The position numbers and the translations under genes are program-made. The notes under the pieces were generated by a model. It was not told where the DNA came from and did not search any database. It was given only the letters and a program-made list of their open reading frames with translations. A DNA stretch of 64,000 nucleotides from Verpa conica (Eukaryota > Ascomycota > Pezizomycetes > Pezizales > Morchellaceae), in assembly GCA_033030425.1 (NCBI GenBank), contig JAUFSD010000001.1:3286001-3350000 (forward strand), in the 5' to 3' direction. Positions within the stretch are counted from its first letter, which is position 1; each line of letters opens with the position of its first letter. This document shows, piece after piece, positions 29,598 through 40,454 of the stretch.

Positions 29598-30075
29598 TAG
29601 TGTGGTCCACGAGGCCGAGCATCTCGGGGCCTCGCCTTGGGGTATCGGCCTCGAGGGGGGGCAAGGCCGGGGGGGCCACGAGGCCGAGGTACCTCGAGGT
29701 AAATAATAATAATTAATTAAAAAATATCACAGGCTCTAGTAGAAGTATAAGTTAGCTATTCCCACTATAATTTGTCACACTATTTGTGGAAGTACAGGTA
29801 CAAGCAATAGAATGATAGTTTGACACCACATACGCCTGGAGGAGGGAGTAAGCCCAACCTCATATACCCTATATGCCTATGTCCTCATATTGATTGGCTA
29901 TTATTTAATAGCTTTTAATTATTACTAAAAATAGTCCTATATGCCAAGGCTCCTTGAGGTACCTCGAGGCAGACTCCTAATTCCCAAGGCGAGCCAAAGC
30001 CAGAGGTCCACAAAGCCGAGGCACCTCGAGACTACCCCGCATACCTTGCCTCGAGCGGCCTCGTGGACCACACTA
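29598..30075. mobile_element. Second hAT-like MITE, 478 bp, with 8-bp duplication
   Basis: The ends are perfect 20-bp inverted repeats starting TAGTGTGGTCCACG, the right end being the reverse complement. The octamer AATCTACA flanks both sides directly (29590-29597 and 30076-30083). The TAG(N)GTGG-type end and 8-bp duplication fit hAT elements. GC-rich subterminal repeats (CACGAGGCCGAGG, TACCTCGAGG) occur in both orientations near each end. The centre is AT-rich and non-coding. It has no sequence resemblance to the element at 2065-2377, so at least two hAT families have been active. Confidence 0.82.
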
Positions 30076-30083
30076 AATCTACA

Positions 30084-31047
30084 TCTTACTGTTTCCCCCT
30101 AGTGTTAGATGTTTCTGAGAATCTTCATAAAAATTTAAATATAGAGTCACTAATCATCACTCGCCATAATTTTTCTTAGCCAGAATGAATAATGAATGAA
30201 TGAATTAATCATAAGCACATGGAGGCAAAATGAATAAATACATAGAGCCCTAAGGCTAAGGTATTCGGACCGACGCACTCACTCATCCTCCTTGTTAACG
30301 AAAAAGATATACTCAGGGTTATCCTCATCATTTCTCTTCTTTCCTGGATAGATCTTACATAACTTGATATATCATGCCCCCTAATCACCTTAAGAAATAC
30401 AGAGAATGGTCTACTAAATATAAAGAGTGTTACCATCAAGTAGATTGCTTTTTTTAGAACACAAAGTCACATTAGTCATATTATTATCTCATTCGAATGA
30501 TCCTGTGCTTTCTATAGACTTAAGTTGATTGATTAATTATAATACATTTACAGACTTAGGTTCTTGGTTTGTTTGATTTTATGCATTTATTTATAGGTCT
30601 AGTGCTATTGATTAGAACTATATAGTCTCGATACTAGTCTTGGAGTATGTCTGTTCATGCTCCATGTTGTTTGTATTCAGATATCATAATCTTATACTTG
30701 ATATTATTTACTGGTATACATGTATCTTAAGCTTTACCTTATGGTTTACCAACCGAGAGGGATTTAATGAATTTCCCCCCACGGCCAACCATCAGCTATG
30801 GTTCTTTCTATTAATTAAAGATATACATAGATAAGAATTCCTGATTCTAGGTTATACTTATCCTTTATCATACAGATTATCCACACCTCGAAGCGTTATT
30901 AAAGTAAAAACTAACTCTCTAATGGAGATTCCCTCCTGAACCCCATACTCGCCCTTATCCGTACACGCCATGCCAAACAAAAAACGATAGTTTTACTATT
31001 TTTTTCGTCACACCCTATCCTACTATCCGACAGAACCTAAAGTGTAC
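30084..31047. other. AT-rich spacer downstream of CCT1 and YIF1
   Basis: About 1 kb of AT-rich DNA between the MITE and the YIF1 stop codon. No supportable gene was found. Confidence 0.5.
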
Positions 31048-32225
31048 CTAGCTAGAGCTCCTCGATCCCTTCCCCACATTACTCGTCAAAATAATTGCCG
31101 AGATAAACTGCACAACATAACTATAAAAGAACAAAAACCACGTTCTCCTCTTTCTCCTCTGCCCTCTCGGTGCAGTAGTTGAAGAGCTACCAGTAATATA
31201 CACACTCCTTCCATCTTCCCCGTTCTCTGACGGTAGCAGAACGTATTTCAGACTCCGTAACTGTATACCAGTATCTCATGTTAGCTATAAAGAGTAAGGA
31301 GAGTGTGTGGGTCTCACAAGAAAAAACGCATTCGCAGTAAAAAAATAAGTAAAGACACCCCATGCGACCCATCCCGTCATCCCCGTAACCTCGCCCGCAA
31401 GTATCGTGAGTATCGCACCAAAGAATTTATACCCGCTATATCCCAACAAGTCTAGAAACTGACCATCACTGCCGGTGATATTCAACAGATAACTACCTAG
31501 CTTCAACACTGCAAGTTCAAAAAAAACGATAACAAATGCCGTAGAGGCTGTTTGTGCGAGTTGTTCTGGATGGAAACGCCCCGAGATCCCTGTGAGGAGA
31601 CTATTGAAGAGGATATACGTTACAAAGGACATAAGCGGGATGTAAAGATCTGGCGCATTGACGTCTTCGCAAGGAGGGAGATATGAATACTCTAGTGCAC
31701 CTCCGGAGGCAGTGGAGGGTCGTGTGGTGGAGGTGCGAAACCAGGGGGTGTGAGTGAAGGGAAAGAGGAGGATGCGGAGTTTGTGAAGGACATATGAGTT
31801 TGTTACTGCAAAGTAGGGTTTTAGAGCTGATATGTAGCGGCTCAACTAGAATATTGATTAGAATTAGCTAGAAGACTTAATAAGGAGGAGGCGGAGGGAG
31901 GTACGTTTTTCTCGGCCATATCAGTTCCACGAGACATGGCGGCATTTGCAACAGAGAACCCCATCTGTGCAGCTGGGTCTGAAAAGAAATTGCCATTCAT
32001 GTTACTAGACGGCGCCCATGTTTGGTATGCAGAATTCGGATGTAGATTTCCTCCAGCGCTGCGGGCGTTTGACTGAGTGTAGCTGGGGTTATCGTAGGGG
32101 GAGTTGTAAGAGTTTGAAGATGATGGTGGTGGTGGTGGAGAATGCATTACGGGCACTTGGACGGGTTTCTGGGGTACTGGATGGTGTAGTGGAGGGGTTT
32201 TTGCGGGGTACATGGGGCGCTGCAT
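31048..32225 (-). CDS. YIF1: Yip1-interacting factor, Golgi/COPII membrane protein
   Basis: Multi-span membrane protein of the Yif1/Hrf1 family that works with Yip1 and Yos1 in ER-to-Golgi vesicle transport. Three exons (32225-31905, 31845-31318, 31260-31048) give 353 residues. A Pro/Ser-rich cytosolic N-terminus (about 90 residues, with LHHPVP) leads to the conserved EKNLSRYISALKPYFAVTNSYV, whose codons cross intron 1. Several hydrophobic spans follow (for example LYIPLMSFVTYILFNSLLTGI and AFVIVFFELAVLKLGSYLL). The third exon adds FFLLRSLKYVLLPSENG and a basic stretch before the last span, the expected family ending. It is divergent from HEM4. Confidence 0.92.
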
Positions 32226-32589
32226 GGTTGGAAAGTTGTAGGGGGGGAGCTTCGTGATGGAGGGGGAGATAGTTTTGTAGATGTGGCCCGTGGCGAGAAT
32301 ATAGCTGTGATGAGGATACCTGTCGTTAGCGGTGAGTGAGGGTAAGGGTAAGGGTATAGGTGAGGATGTGTCTTGTAGTTATATATGAGCAAGGGAGGGG
32401 ACGACAAGGCGAGAATGAGACTTGGTTGGGGTTCTCGTATACATGCGTGGCGTTGCACCGCCGAGCCTCATGTATGTAATTTAAGCTTTGTCTCATACCA
32501 ATTAATAAACCTGACCTTTAATCACTGACGATCATTTGCATGCAAGGGCGGAAAGTCACATAAATCCCCCCCTCCACTGGATAATCACA
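32226..32589. promoter_or_regulatory. Divergent promoter YIF1 / HEM4
   Basis: 364 bp between divergent start codons. Includes the G-rich repeats GGGTAAGGGTAAGGGTA near 32339-32356. No factor site can be assigned. Confidence 0.5.
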
Positions 32590-33567
32590 ATGTCGGCCCC
32601 AATCACTCTACTTCTTCTTAAGACTCGGTCACAGCCTACAGATCCTTATGAGTTCCATTTCTCAAATCATCCATTTCACCCTACCAATGGGGAAGATGCG
32701 ATTCCGTTTCAACCCATATTCGTCCCCGTGCTGCAGCACAGACAAGTCAACCTCGATCTGCTGGAGTCGATCATTACCTCCGGGAAACTGCGACAAGATG
32801 TCGGTGGGTCTGAGAAAGGTCAAGAGGCCGGATATGGCGCATTGATAGTCACATCACAGCGCGCTGTGGAGGCACTCGGATCTGTGCTTGACAGGGTCAA
32901 AGGTCTACAATACACCATCTGCTACAATTTAGATAACGTAGAATCTCACACTTCAGTTACAGCGAATCCTGCATGGCAGACTAGAGTGTCTGCCCTCCTC
33001 GCTCACACAACCGTCTACGTTGTTGGCCCCGCAACCGCCACAGCCATAGCCAAACTAGGCTTCACCCCCGCTAATATTCTCGGCACCCACTGCGGAAATG
33101 GTGAAGTTCTGGCAAAATTCATACTCGGCTCCTATAATGCAACCCACTTTCCAGACAAGAAAAGACCAATCCTCTTTCTCGTTGGTGAAACCCGCCGGGA
33201 TATCATTCCGAGAACCCTTCATGGCGCACCAGAGGTGGAGAGGGTCGAAGTCGAGGAGTTGGTCGTTTACGAAACAACAGTTGAGGAAGGTTTCCAGGAA
33301 GAGTTCACGAGAATCATTGGAGAGACTAACGGGGGAACACGATGGATTTGTGTATTTTCGCCAGCTGGTGCAGATGTAGCAGTTAATGTTCTCAAAGAGC
33401 ACCGAGACTCAGGTAAGGGGAGTAGGTCCTATATAGCGACTATTGGACCGACGACAGAGAAATGTTTAACGGACACACTGAACCGGCGACCAGAAGTTGT
33501 AGCGGGAAAGCCGAGCCCCGAAGGTCTATGGGAAGCAATCACAGGGTTTATGAGAGTACAATCATAA
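32590..33567 (+). CDS. HEM4: Uroporphyrinogen-III synthase
   Basis: Cytosolic haem-pathway enzyme that cyclises hydroxymethylbilane to uroporphyrinogen III with inversion of ring D. One uninterrupted exon gives 325 residues, somewhat longer than bacterial enzymes. The two-lobed HemD fold is indicated by YGALIVTSQRAVEAL in lobe 1, VVGPATATAIAKLGF and FLVGETRRDIIPRTL in lobe 2, and the C-terminal block FSPAGADVAV...YIATIGPTTEKCL...VVAGKPSPEGLWEAI, which carries the conserved Tyr/Gly/Pro positions of the family. An upstream in-frame ATG at 32536 would add 18 residues; I prefer 32590, which begins MSAPITLLLLKTR as homologues do. Confidence 0.92.
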   Translation: MSAPITLLLLKTRSQPTDPYEFHFSNHPFHPTNGEDAIPFQPIFVPVLQHRQVNLDLLESIITSGKLRQDVGGSEKGQEAGYGALIVTSQRAVEALGSVLDRVKGLQYTICYNLDNVESHTSVTANPAWQTRVSALLAHTTVYVVGPATATAIAKLGFTPANILGTHCGNGEVLAKFILGSYNATHFPDKKRPILFLVGETRRDIIPRTLHGAPEVERVEVEELVVYETTVEEGFQEEFTRIIGETNGGTRWICVFSPAGADVAVNVLKEHRDSGKGSRSYIATIGPTTEKCLTDTLNRRPEVVAGKPSPEGLWEAITGFMRVQS

Positions 33568-33756
33568 ACAGAGTTTTCAAGCTTAGTTTGGCACATTATG
33601 GGGAAACGAGGACGACAAGGATATGAATGTGGTTCGAGAATTAGATTCTTATTATTATACTACATACTAGACATCAAAGCTCCATCCTACTCTCCATTTC
33701 TTTCTGGAGTATGAATACAAATACAGTCTTAAGGAAAATCAGAGTACACTCATTAC

Positions 33757-34858
33757 TTAATCCTTAAGCCTACCTTTTGTCCCTCCAACCGCAGACTCAT
33801 AGAAAACCCACTTAGGATCTTCAGCCTCGGATATATTGACCTGCGCGCTAGCAACTCTCACTCTAACTCCCTTGAGCTTCTCCAGTTCCACGGGTGCCCC
33901 TTCCCCATTATCCTATTTACGTATTAGTTCCTATATTGCTTATAACCTAATAGAAACCTGGGAGAGAGTAAATAACCTGTTCAAAGATCCACTTCAACTC
34001 TTTCTTCAAATATGGTACGACTACTTCCTCCTCCAACCCTCCTAGCCTATCAAGCAACAGTCTAGTCAAAGGCACCTTCCCAGTGATGGAATTCTTCTCC
34101 GTGTGACCAGCAGCAATTCCATGCCCTCCTACTCTTGCGGTGGCGTTAAACCAGTCTCTATTCTCTGGGAGCGGACCAAGTAACACATGAAATGAGAATG
34201 GTAAAGGCAAAGTCGTAGGAGGGAAACGGTATTGTAGCTGGTAGGCCATATAGGTATGGGGGTGTAGGTTGCGGAAGTATGAGGACGCAATAAGGGCTGG
34301 GGAGAGGTGATGAGAGGGCGTGACATGGAGAAATTTGTGGGATGTAGGGCAAATGGGATGGGGAGGGGTGACATCGAGGGTTTTATGAGGTACAGGGCGA
34401 AGGATATGGTGGGGATGCCGTTTATGGTATTGGACCCTGCGAGAGGGATCTTTGTGGTACCTGTAGGAGAAACCCTTTTTGGAGGAAGCTGTGAGAGGTT
34501 AACAATTTCTACGAAATTGAGGTAGGGACGAGGTATTTATGCAAGAGTTGAAGGGAGTGATCATACCAGGTCCTACAGCCGAAGAACGTGTGGGTTTTTG
34601 AAGTAGATCTTCTAACATTTCACTATATGTAGCCTCGAGAATTTTAGAGGTTCTTGGGAGTTTTGATAAATCTTTTGCTCTTAGGCCTGTTTTGCGATTA
34701 GTAACCTCTGAAGGTTTAGTAACTCCTTGTTCCCCAGCTTCGGTAGTGTCTGTGTAATCTGGGACTTCTAAAGTTGATATTTCGTCTTGTGCAGATACCG
34801 ACTGTACGGATTCGCCCGTTTCGATAGCCCTAGGAGATTTTAGAAGTTTGAGAGACAT
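33757..34858 (-). CDS. Unrecognised protein, three exons
   Basis: I do not recognise this protein. Three exons (34858-34567, 34488-33977, 33912-33757) with canonical sites (GTATGA donor after GCTGTAGGACCTG, CTCACAG acceptor, GTTATT/AATAG) join in frame to 319 residues. The 512-nt middle exon is open in only this phase-consistent frame. Residues 1-97 are polar and acidic (rich in Ser/Thr/Glu). Residues 98-170 are basic with many His and Pro (KRHPHHILRPVPHK and similar). Residues 190-268 look like a folded domain: LLGPLPENRDWFNATARV, a Gly-rich GGHGIAAGH, then ITGKVPLTRLLLDRLGG and YLKKELKWIFEQ. The end is Val/Lys/Glu-rich. No signal peptide or membrane segment is obvious. A mitochondrial-ribosome-type accessory protein is conceivable but unproven. 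Confidence 0.65.
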
Positions 34859-35994
34859 TATTACTTCTTGGGGTAATTTTTTGGCGATGATCTGATTTAA
34901 TTGCTTTCCCCCTGTTCCTTTGTTCAGTCTCTATGGAGATTCTACCGAGCGATATCTCTATAGGTCTCGGTCATTTGCGTTGGTTATATGCCAATTAGAA
35001 AAAAAAGCCATTCACGTGGGGGGTATTCCGCTTCGTTGCTAAATAGTGAGCCTGAAAGAAATAAAGAGTAGTCTCCTTCCAACTCTAAGCCAAGAACGAA
35101 AGATAAGAAAATACCTGGTATGTAGTTTCAATTACTGGAAGGAAACTCTTTGTTTGGGAATACGGGAGGCGTGTCTGGATATTTTAGGGATAGGACAAAG
35201 GTTTCTTTTACGGTGAGTCATTTAGCCTTAGGCTTCTCCAATTCATCCAAAAGGATGCCCCTAATGCGAGTCATTGGTGACATTGTAGGCAGAATGAAGT
35301 TTAGATTTCGGGAATTCACATAGATACAACCCTAACCCTATATAGTGAGTTCAGTTCTAGTAGCTTAATTTTGGGCTCTTGATGATTGACACAGTAAATA
35401 CTAAAATGCGAGATTGGCTAACCGGGAGCCGTAGAAAATTAGCTGGGTGTGGCGGAGACCCTGAGAAATTTGTAGGTACTAGGCTAGCCTTATGACTCGG
35501 AGGTCTTTCAAGGAGCGATTGGGCAGTGATCTTTGTTTAGAAAATGTCCAACGCAAGGAATCTATTCTAGGGCTATATCGAAAAAACAGACCGTAACTAT
35601 CAGGGTTTCACGCAACTGTGAGCAAGGCAGTTGAAGCAAATTCGAGTCATCAAGAGTACATGTAGCAAATGTCACTCGGGGCAATGCTCCACCCCGCTTA
35701 CTCTCGGTCAAAGTTGGTGATATCGACCCCAGTAGTCAACAAAATCAACACCCATCCAAGCTTTTTCTTGGCACATGACTATGCAGAAAATTCGGGCGCC
35801 AAGTCGTAATCAGCGACCCCTCCCACCTCGTTAAATAAGTTGACTCTTCTCCCATCCGCTAGCCATCCGAAGTTTTCTCTTGTCCCTCAACTCGCTTACT
35901 TCAAATTCTTAGCAAGAAAAGCCCTTGATATAATACCACATTCCCTCTCTCGTTAAAACTTTCTACACTTTCGCACGTTTTTTTTTTAAACTCA
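34859..35994. promoter_or_regulatory. Divergent spacer: unrecognised gene / La gene
   Basis: 1.1 kb between divergent genes. It contains the La promoter and 5' leader with a T8-9 run just before the start codon. No ORF or RNA gene can be supported. Confidence 0.5.
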
Positions 35995-37532
35995 ATGGCT
36001 GACAACGAGACTCCGGTTGTAGCCGCTGAGGTGTCGGCGGAGGTCAAAGTTGAGCCTGAGGGGGTGATGGATACTGGGGAGATCGGCCCAGCCCAGAATT
36101 CTAAAGAAGTAGAGACAATTGACGACAAGAAGCAGAATGAAATCAAGCAGGAAGAGGAAATCGTTACTGACGTGAAGGAGGAAGTCAAAGATGAGGCTAC
36201 TACTCATATGAAGCAGGAGGTCAATGACGAGACTACTGTCGATGTGAAGCAAGAAACTAAAGACGAGGCTAGCGCTGATGTCGAGAAGGAAGACTCGAAG
36301 GCTGAAATTAAGACTGAAGATAAGAAACCTAAAGTTCGGCAAAACCATTATAAGTTCGATCCGACAAAACTTCCTGAGTCAGACGATCCGGCTGAGATCC
36401 GTAAGCAGGTGAGATTTTCTTTGCTCCAAGTTCTAAAATAATCACCTTATATTTGTTGCAATGCTGAGAATTTCAATTGCAGGTCGAGTTTTACTTTTCC
36501 GCATCTAATTTGCCCTTCGACAAATTTCTCTTTGGCCTCGTCGGCAAGGAAAATAAGCCAGTCCCCCTCAATCTCGTCGCATCATTCAAGAGAATGAAGC
36601 GTTTCCCCAACAAGGAGACGATCATCAGCGCTCTAAAAGAAAGTGAAATGTTGGAGCTTGGTGGAGATTCTGGTGAAGAGACTATTAAAAGGAAGGTCCC
36701 ATTGGAGATCACCGAGGTTGTTCCCCGGGAAGTAAAGGACGAGAAGAGCCAGAGACCCAGGTTTGACAAAACCCGTTTTGAGCATCCCATCGCCATTGGA
36801 CCGATCACGGATAAAGCAATCCACAAGAGTATCTATGCGGTATGTCTGGCACCCCCTTGTGCTTAATCGCTTTCAGGGAAAGTGTGACTCATGCAGTATC
36901 TTTTTATCAAATAGAAAGGATTTGGGACCGAGGGTGCTACGACACAGGTCGATATCGAAAAGTTCTTTGAGCCTTTTGGCCCCATCAGTGCGGTCCGTCT
37001 TCGCCGCACCGATTACAAGCTTTTCAAAGGATCAGTCTTCGTCGAGTTCATCGACGAACAAACCGCAGAGAAGTTCATGGCGCTGGAAGAGAAACCTACT
37101 TGGGAAGGTAAGGAGCTTTTGTGGAAGACGAAGTTGAGCTACGTCGAGGAAAAGCTTCAGGATATCAAGGATGGGAAGATAGAACCAAAGCGTAATCAGA
37201 AATCACACAAGGGTGGTAATCACCATAACAACAAAGGCCGTGATGGAAACCGGGGCGGTGACAGGAATGGCCGTGGGGGCCGTGGTAGAGGAGGTCGTGG
37301 AGGTAGAGGGCGTGGTGGAGGGCGCTTCAACGATAGGCGTGGTGGAGGCGATCGAGACGAAAAGCGTGGTGATCGTGAGGGAGCTCAGAAGGATGATAAT
37401 GGTATCCCAAAGCTTAAGAATAGCTCTGATGTTAAGGCAGAAGTAGATGCCTCTGCTCAAAACGGAGGTAATAAGAGAAAGGCTGGGGATGATGGTGAAA
37501 ACGAAATCAAAAAGCCAAAAATTGAGGAGTGA
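35995..37532 (+). CDS. LHP1: La protein homologue (La motif, RRM, RGG tail)
   Basis: Nuclear RNA chaperone that binds 3' UUU-OH ends of Pol III transcripts such as pre-tRNAs. Three exons (35995-36408, 36483-36839, 36915-37532) give 462 residues. An acidic/Lys-rich N-terminal extension (1-110) precedes the La motif (about 125-230: KFDPTKLP, QVEFYFSASNLPFDKFL, PVPLNLVASFKRMKRF). An RRM follows (about 255-340: SIYAKGFG, FFEPFGPISAVRLRR, KGSVFVEF). The C-terminus has an RGG/GRGG-rich stretch (about 365-400) and an acidic/basic tail ending with Lys-rich NLS-like KKPKIEE. The long N-terminal extension, full of PsiKxE motifs, is unusual compared with yeast Lhp1 (275 residues). Confidence 0.95.
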
Positions 37533-38473
37533 CTACTTAAAGACTTTTAACGAATAATGCGGTAATTAGCCCCAGGAATTGGGGTGTCTGTAACATAGTT
37601 CAGGATTTACGATGTGCTACAGGGTCGGGTTTTCATTACTGTCAAATACGGGCAACACTGTAAAAGTTTTCTTTCTTTCTTGTATTTTTTACTACTAAAA
37701 CAATTTCAATTTCGAGATTACTGGTTTTTTTTGTGTTCTGAAGACTATTTACAGGTCATCTCTCGAAGTGACCCCGGCTCCTATTACTTCGCTTGCTCAT
37801 AATTACTGCGGGAAAATGCCCAATGCAATTAGCAATAAAAATAACAGGTGTATGCCTCTGTAAGGCTGAACTGGGCCGTGACTCACTCCTCAATATTAGG
37901 AAGTTTCATGGCTAGGACCGAATTTGAGAATTTGCCGCTGTAGCAGGACTAGATACATATAAATAAACGTCTAGGCAAGCTTTTCTAAAACAGACACCTG
38001 ATATTTGTAAAGTCGCTGATCATATAGGGAGTTAGGTATATTTCTCTCCTACTTAACCTTAGTGCGCAGGTCTTTTCCAAACTAAATGTACTTGACCCTA
38101 CCTGTAGTACTATGGGTATAGAGGAAAGTGACGAGAACTATGGCGAAGTGCGACTGTGCGACAGTTCTCATCACTTTCCCCTACACCCGTATTACAATAG
38201 AATAAACTGCAGGGCCCCCCTAAGCATAAATAGCTATCCGAAGAAAGAAAGAATGTAACCCAATCAACCTATTAGGATGAAACATCTTGAACGGGCTAAG
38301 ATGTTATAACTTTCCTGAGTCACATCGTATCTAATCTTATCACAGGCCACGTTATCAGATGCAGCTGAATGAGATGAGCCACCTTCTTGTAACTGGATGA
38401 CACCTACAGGGCTATAATATAAACAACTGTTCTTCCCAATTATCGTCTCCAAATAAACAGTCTTATCAATGCC
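37533..38473. other. Spacer between La and F-box genes, with a long hairpin
   Basis: About 940 bp. It holds the La 3' UTR and the F-box gene promoter. The one distinct structure is an imperfect 38-bp inverted repeat (38102-38200), reported separately. Confidence 0.6.
38102..38200. repeat. Imperfect 38-bp inverted repeat with 23-nt loop
   Basis: The left arm (38102-38139, core GAGGAAAGTGACGAGAACT) is matched by the reverse complement of the right arm (38163-38200, core AGTTCTCATCACTTTCCCC). Most mismatches are transitions. The loop contains the heptamer GTGCGAC twice (38148-38154 and 38156-38162). It could be a tiny fold-back element or a structured transcript. Confidence 0.7.
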
Positions 38474-40454
38474 ATGGAGCCTTCGCCTCTCCTCCAGCTT
38501 CCAACGGAAATACTCCTAAATATTCTCAAGTTCTCAGTATCCTCACCAGATCCTCCACCTCATGTAACACTTATAAACCTCTCACAGACCTGTTCTCATC
38601 TCTATCACGCGATTTTTTGCTCCGAGAATGATTCCGTCTGGCATGGCCCCGCATTAGCGCTCGGAATCCCAGAGTCTTTGCACCTTGACCAGGTTCTATA
38701 TCCAGGCTCTTCCACCGTCCAGCGCCGTCTCTGGCAAAATGTTGTAAAGCTAAACCTCGGATGGTCACGCCCGTTTGCCGCTGGAACACCAGTGGTGCCA
38801 CGGTCACAAAAGGTCCCGCGAGGACTGCCCCCACCGGATACAAAAGGGGACTGGTTTGGAAGAAGAACCATAGAGTTATTTACATATGGGGAAGGAAATC
38901 GCAAGGGCGCAGTGTACTGGAGCAAACACACTAGCGCCAAAGATGATGGCTGTGCAATCTTCCAGGTACGGTCCGGGAAGGCTGCTACTGTTGCCGCTTC
39001 TATGACTAGAGTAGTCACAGGAGTTTTGGACCCAGTACTTGGTAAAGTAAGGGAAGTCGCGTCGGAGTGGAAACCGCAGGGTACATGGACGGCGACACCC
39101 TTTCCTGTATCCGCTGGCTTTCTCGTCGAGGAGAGAAATGGTGAATATAGAGTACGCGCGGTGGATGCGCAAACTATGGGCTTGTCACAATTATGGAATC
39201 TAGGGAGGAGAATTCCAGACCGCTTTGTTGCAAACGGGGAAATCTTAGTTGCGGTGACTTCTCCAGGCCCAGATAACAGTACGGGAATAGCACCGCATAT
39301 TTCTAGTAATCTACTATGTATGGAGTCAGATAGACAAAAAAAAGACGTGTGGGAAGAAACGACAGAAACAGAGAGCAAAGTGGTCTGGGAGTTTGACCTG
39401 AGTAGGGAGTGGGCAGAGGATGAGGCGTATACCAGCTTTCCACATTTGAAGAATTTCCATATTACAAGGGAAGTTTTACCCTCCTATATAATTTATATAG
39501 AAACTATCGGTAATTCCCAAACCATCAAGCTAATTGTCATACAGAAACCATCTTGTTTGCCTCGTAACCCGTCATCCATCTTCAACCCTCGGAAAGCTTA
39601 CGAGAACTAATTTTCTTGTGGTGTCCCTTGAAACCGGAAAGGTCCTCAAAACCATGGAATTCAAAACTAAATCAGCATCCGTTTTTTCTGGGAATGGAGC
39701 ACGTGCTGCTTTCACTACCGCTTTTGCACATGATTTCCTGCTTACAGATACACATATTGTCTCTGGAGGAGCTGGAGGAGGCTTATTAGTCTGGGATTAT
39801 TCTAAAAACGACAAAGCACCAGTATATATAATTCCAGACCCTCTTGACCCTAGCACAACAAAAATCAATGATGCTCCATCACTTCCTCGACAGTACTCGG
39901 CCTTATCTTTGAGTGCTGATGGTCGATTTGTGGGTGCTACAACAAGTGATAAATTGTGGCTATTTGATATGGTCGAGAAGAAAGTTCACGGAGTCTATTG
40001 CAACGGCCGAAAGGTTAAAAAAAGTGATTATTATACCAAGAATCCATTCGATGATTTTCCTGCCGGGGTATGGTGCTGGTGGAGAGAGTGGCGAAGTGCT
40101 AGGAATGTGAAGACGGGAGAGGTGGGGTGGGAAGAGGCTGAGGGTGGAGGGGTGGCATATTTGACGGATTTAGGTGATGAGCGGAGCCTTATGGAGACGA
40201 AGGGGATTTGTCAGGAAGCGGAGAACTATGGAGGAGTAACACACCTGATACATCCTAATGAGAGACCCTTAGCGGAGGCAGGGAGGATTGCGGGGCAGGA
40301 AGGGGTTCGTGTGAGAAGACTTCGTGGATTATATTGGATGGATCATAGTGGCGAAGGGGCGATTCTGGAAAGATTCAAGATTCTGGTCTTTTTGGCTGTG
40401 CCCGTAATGATTGCGTTCATGGTCGCAATGCTGATTCGATATCAGAGGATCTAA
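38474..40454 (+). CDS. F-box protein with beta-propeller-like body and C-terminal membrane anchor
   Basis: Probable SCF ubiquitin-ligase substrate receptor. The N-terminus LLQLPTEILLNILKFSV and the following INLSQTCSHLYHAI form an F-box (residues 6-55). Downstream beta-strand-rich blocks (for example FLVVSLETGKVLKTMEF, HIVSGGAGGGLLVWDYS and YSALSLSADGRFVGATTSDKLWLFD) resemble WD-type blades. The last 25 residues hold a hydrophobic helix (LVFLAVPVMIAFMVAMLI) followed by RYQRI, a typical tail anchor. Two large reading frames, 38474-about 39510 and about 39596-40454, must be joined, but no canonical pair keeps both flanking blocks in frame. GTTTTA (39472) or GTCATA (39536) with the AAG at 39595 would work; the better-looking GGTAATT donor (39509-39510) is out of phase by one. 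Confidence 0.75.

Noticed and set aside
30893..31047. Short ORFs downstream of YIF1
   Set aside because: AT-rich UTR-like sequence with no coding features; the real YIF1 3' exon (31048-31260) accounts for the coding signal nearby.
35330..35342. Telomere-like CCCTAACCCTA string
   Set aside because: Only about two repeat units; common by chance in AT-rich DNA and not near a chromosome end signature.
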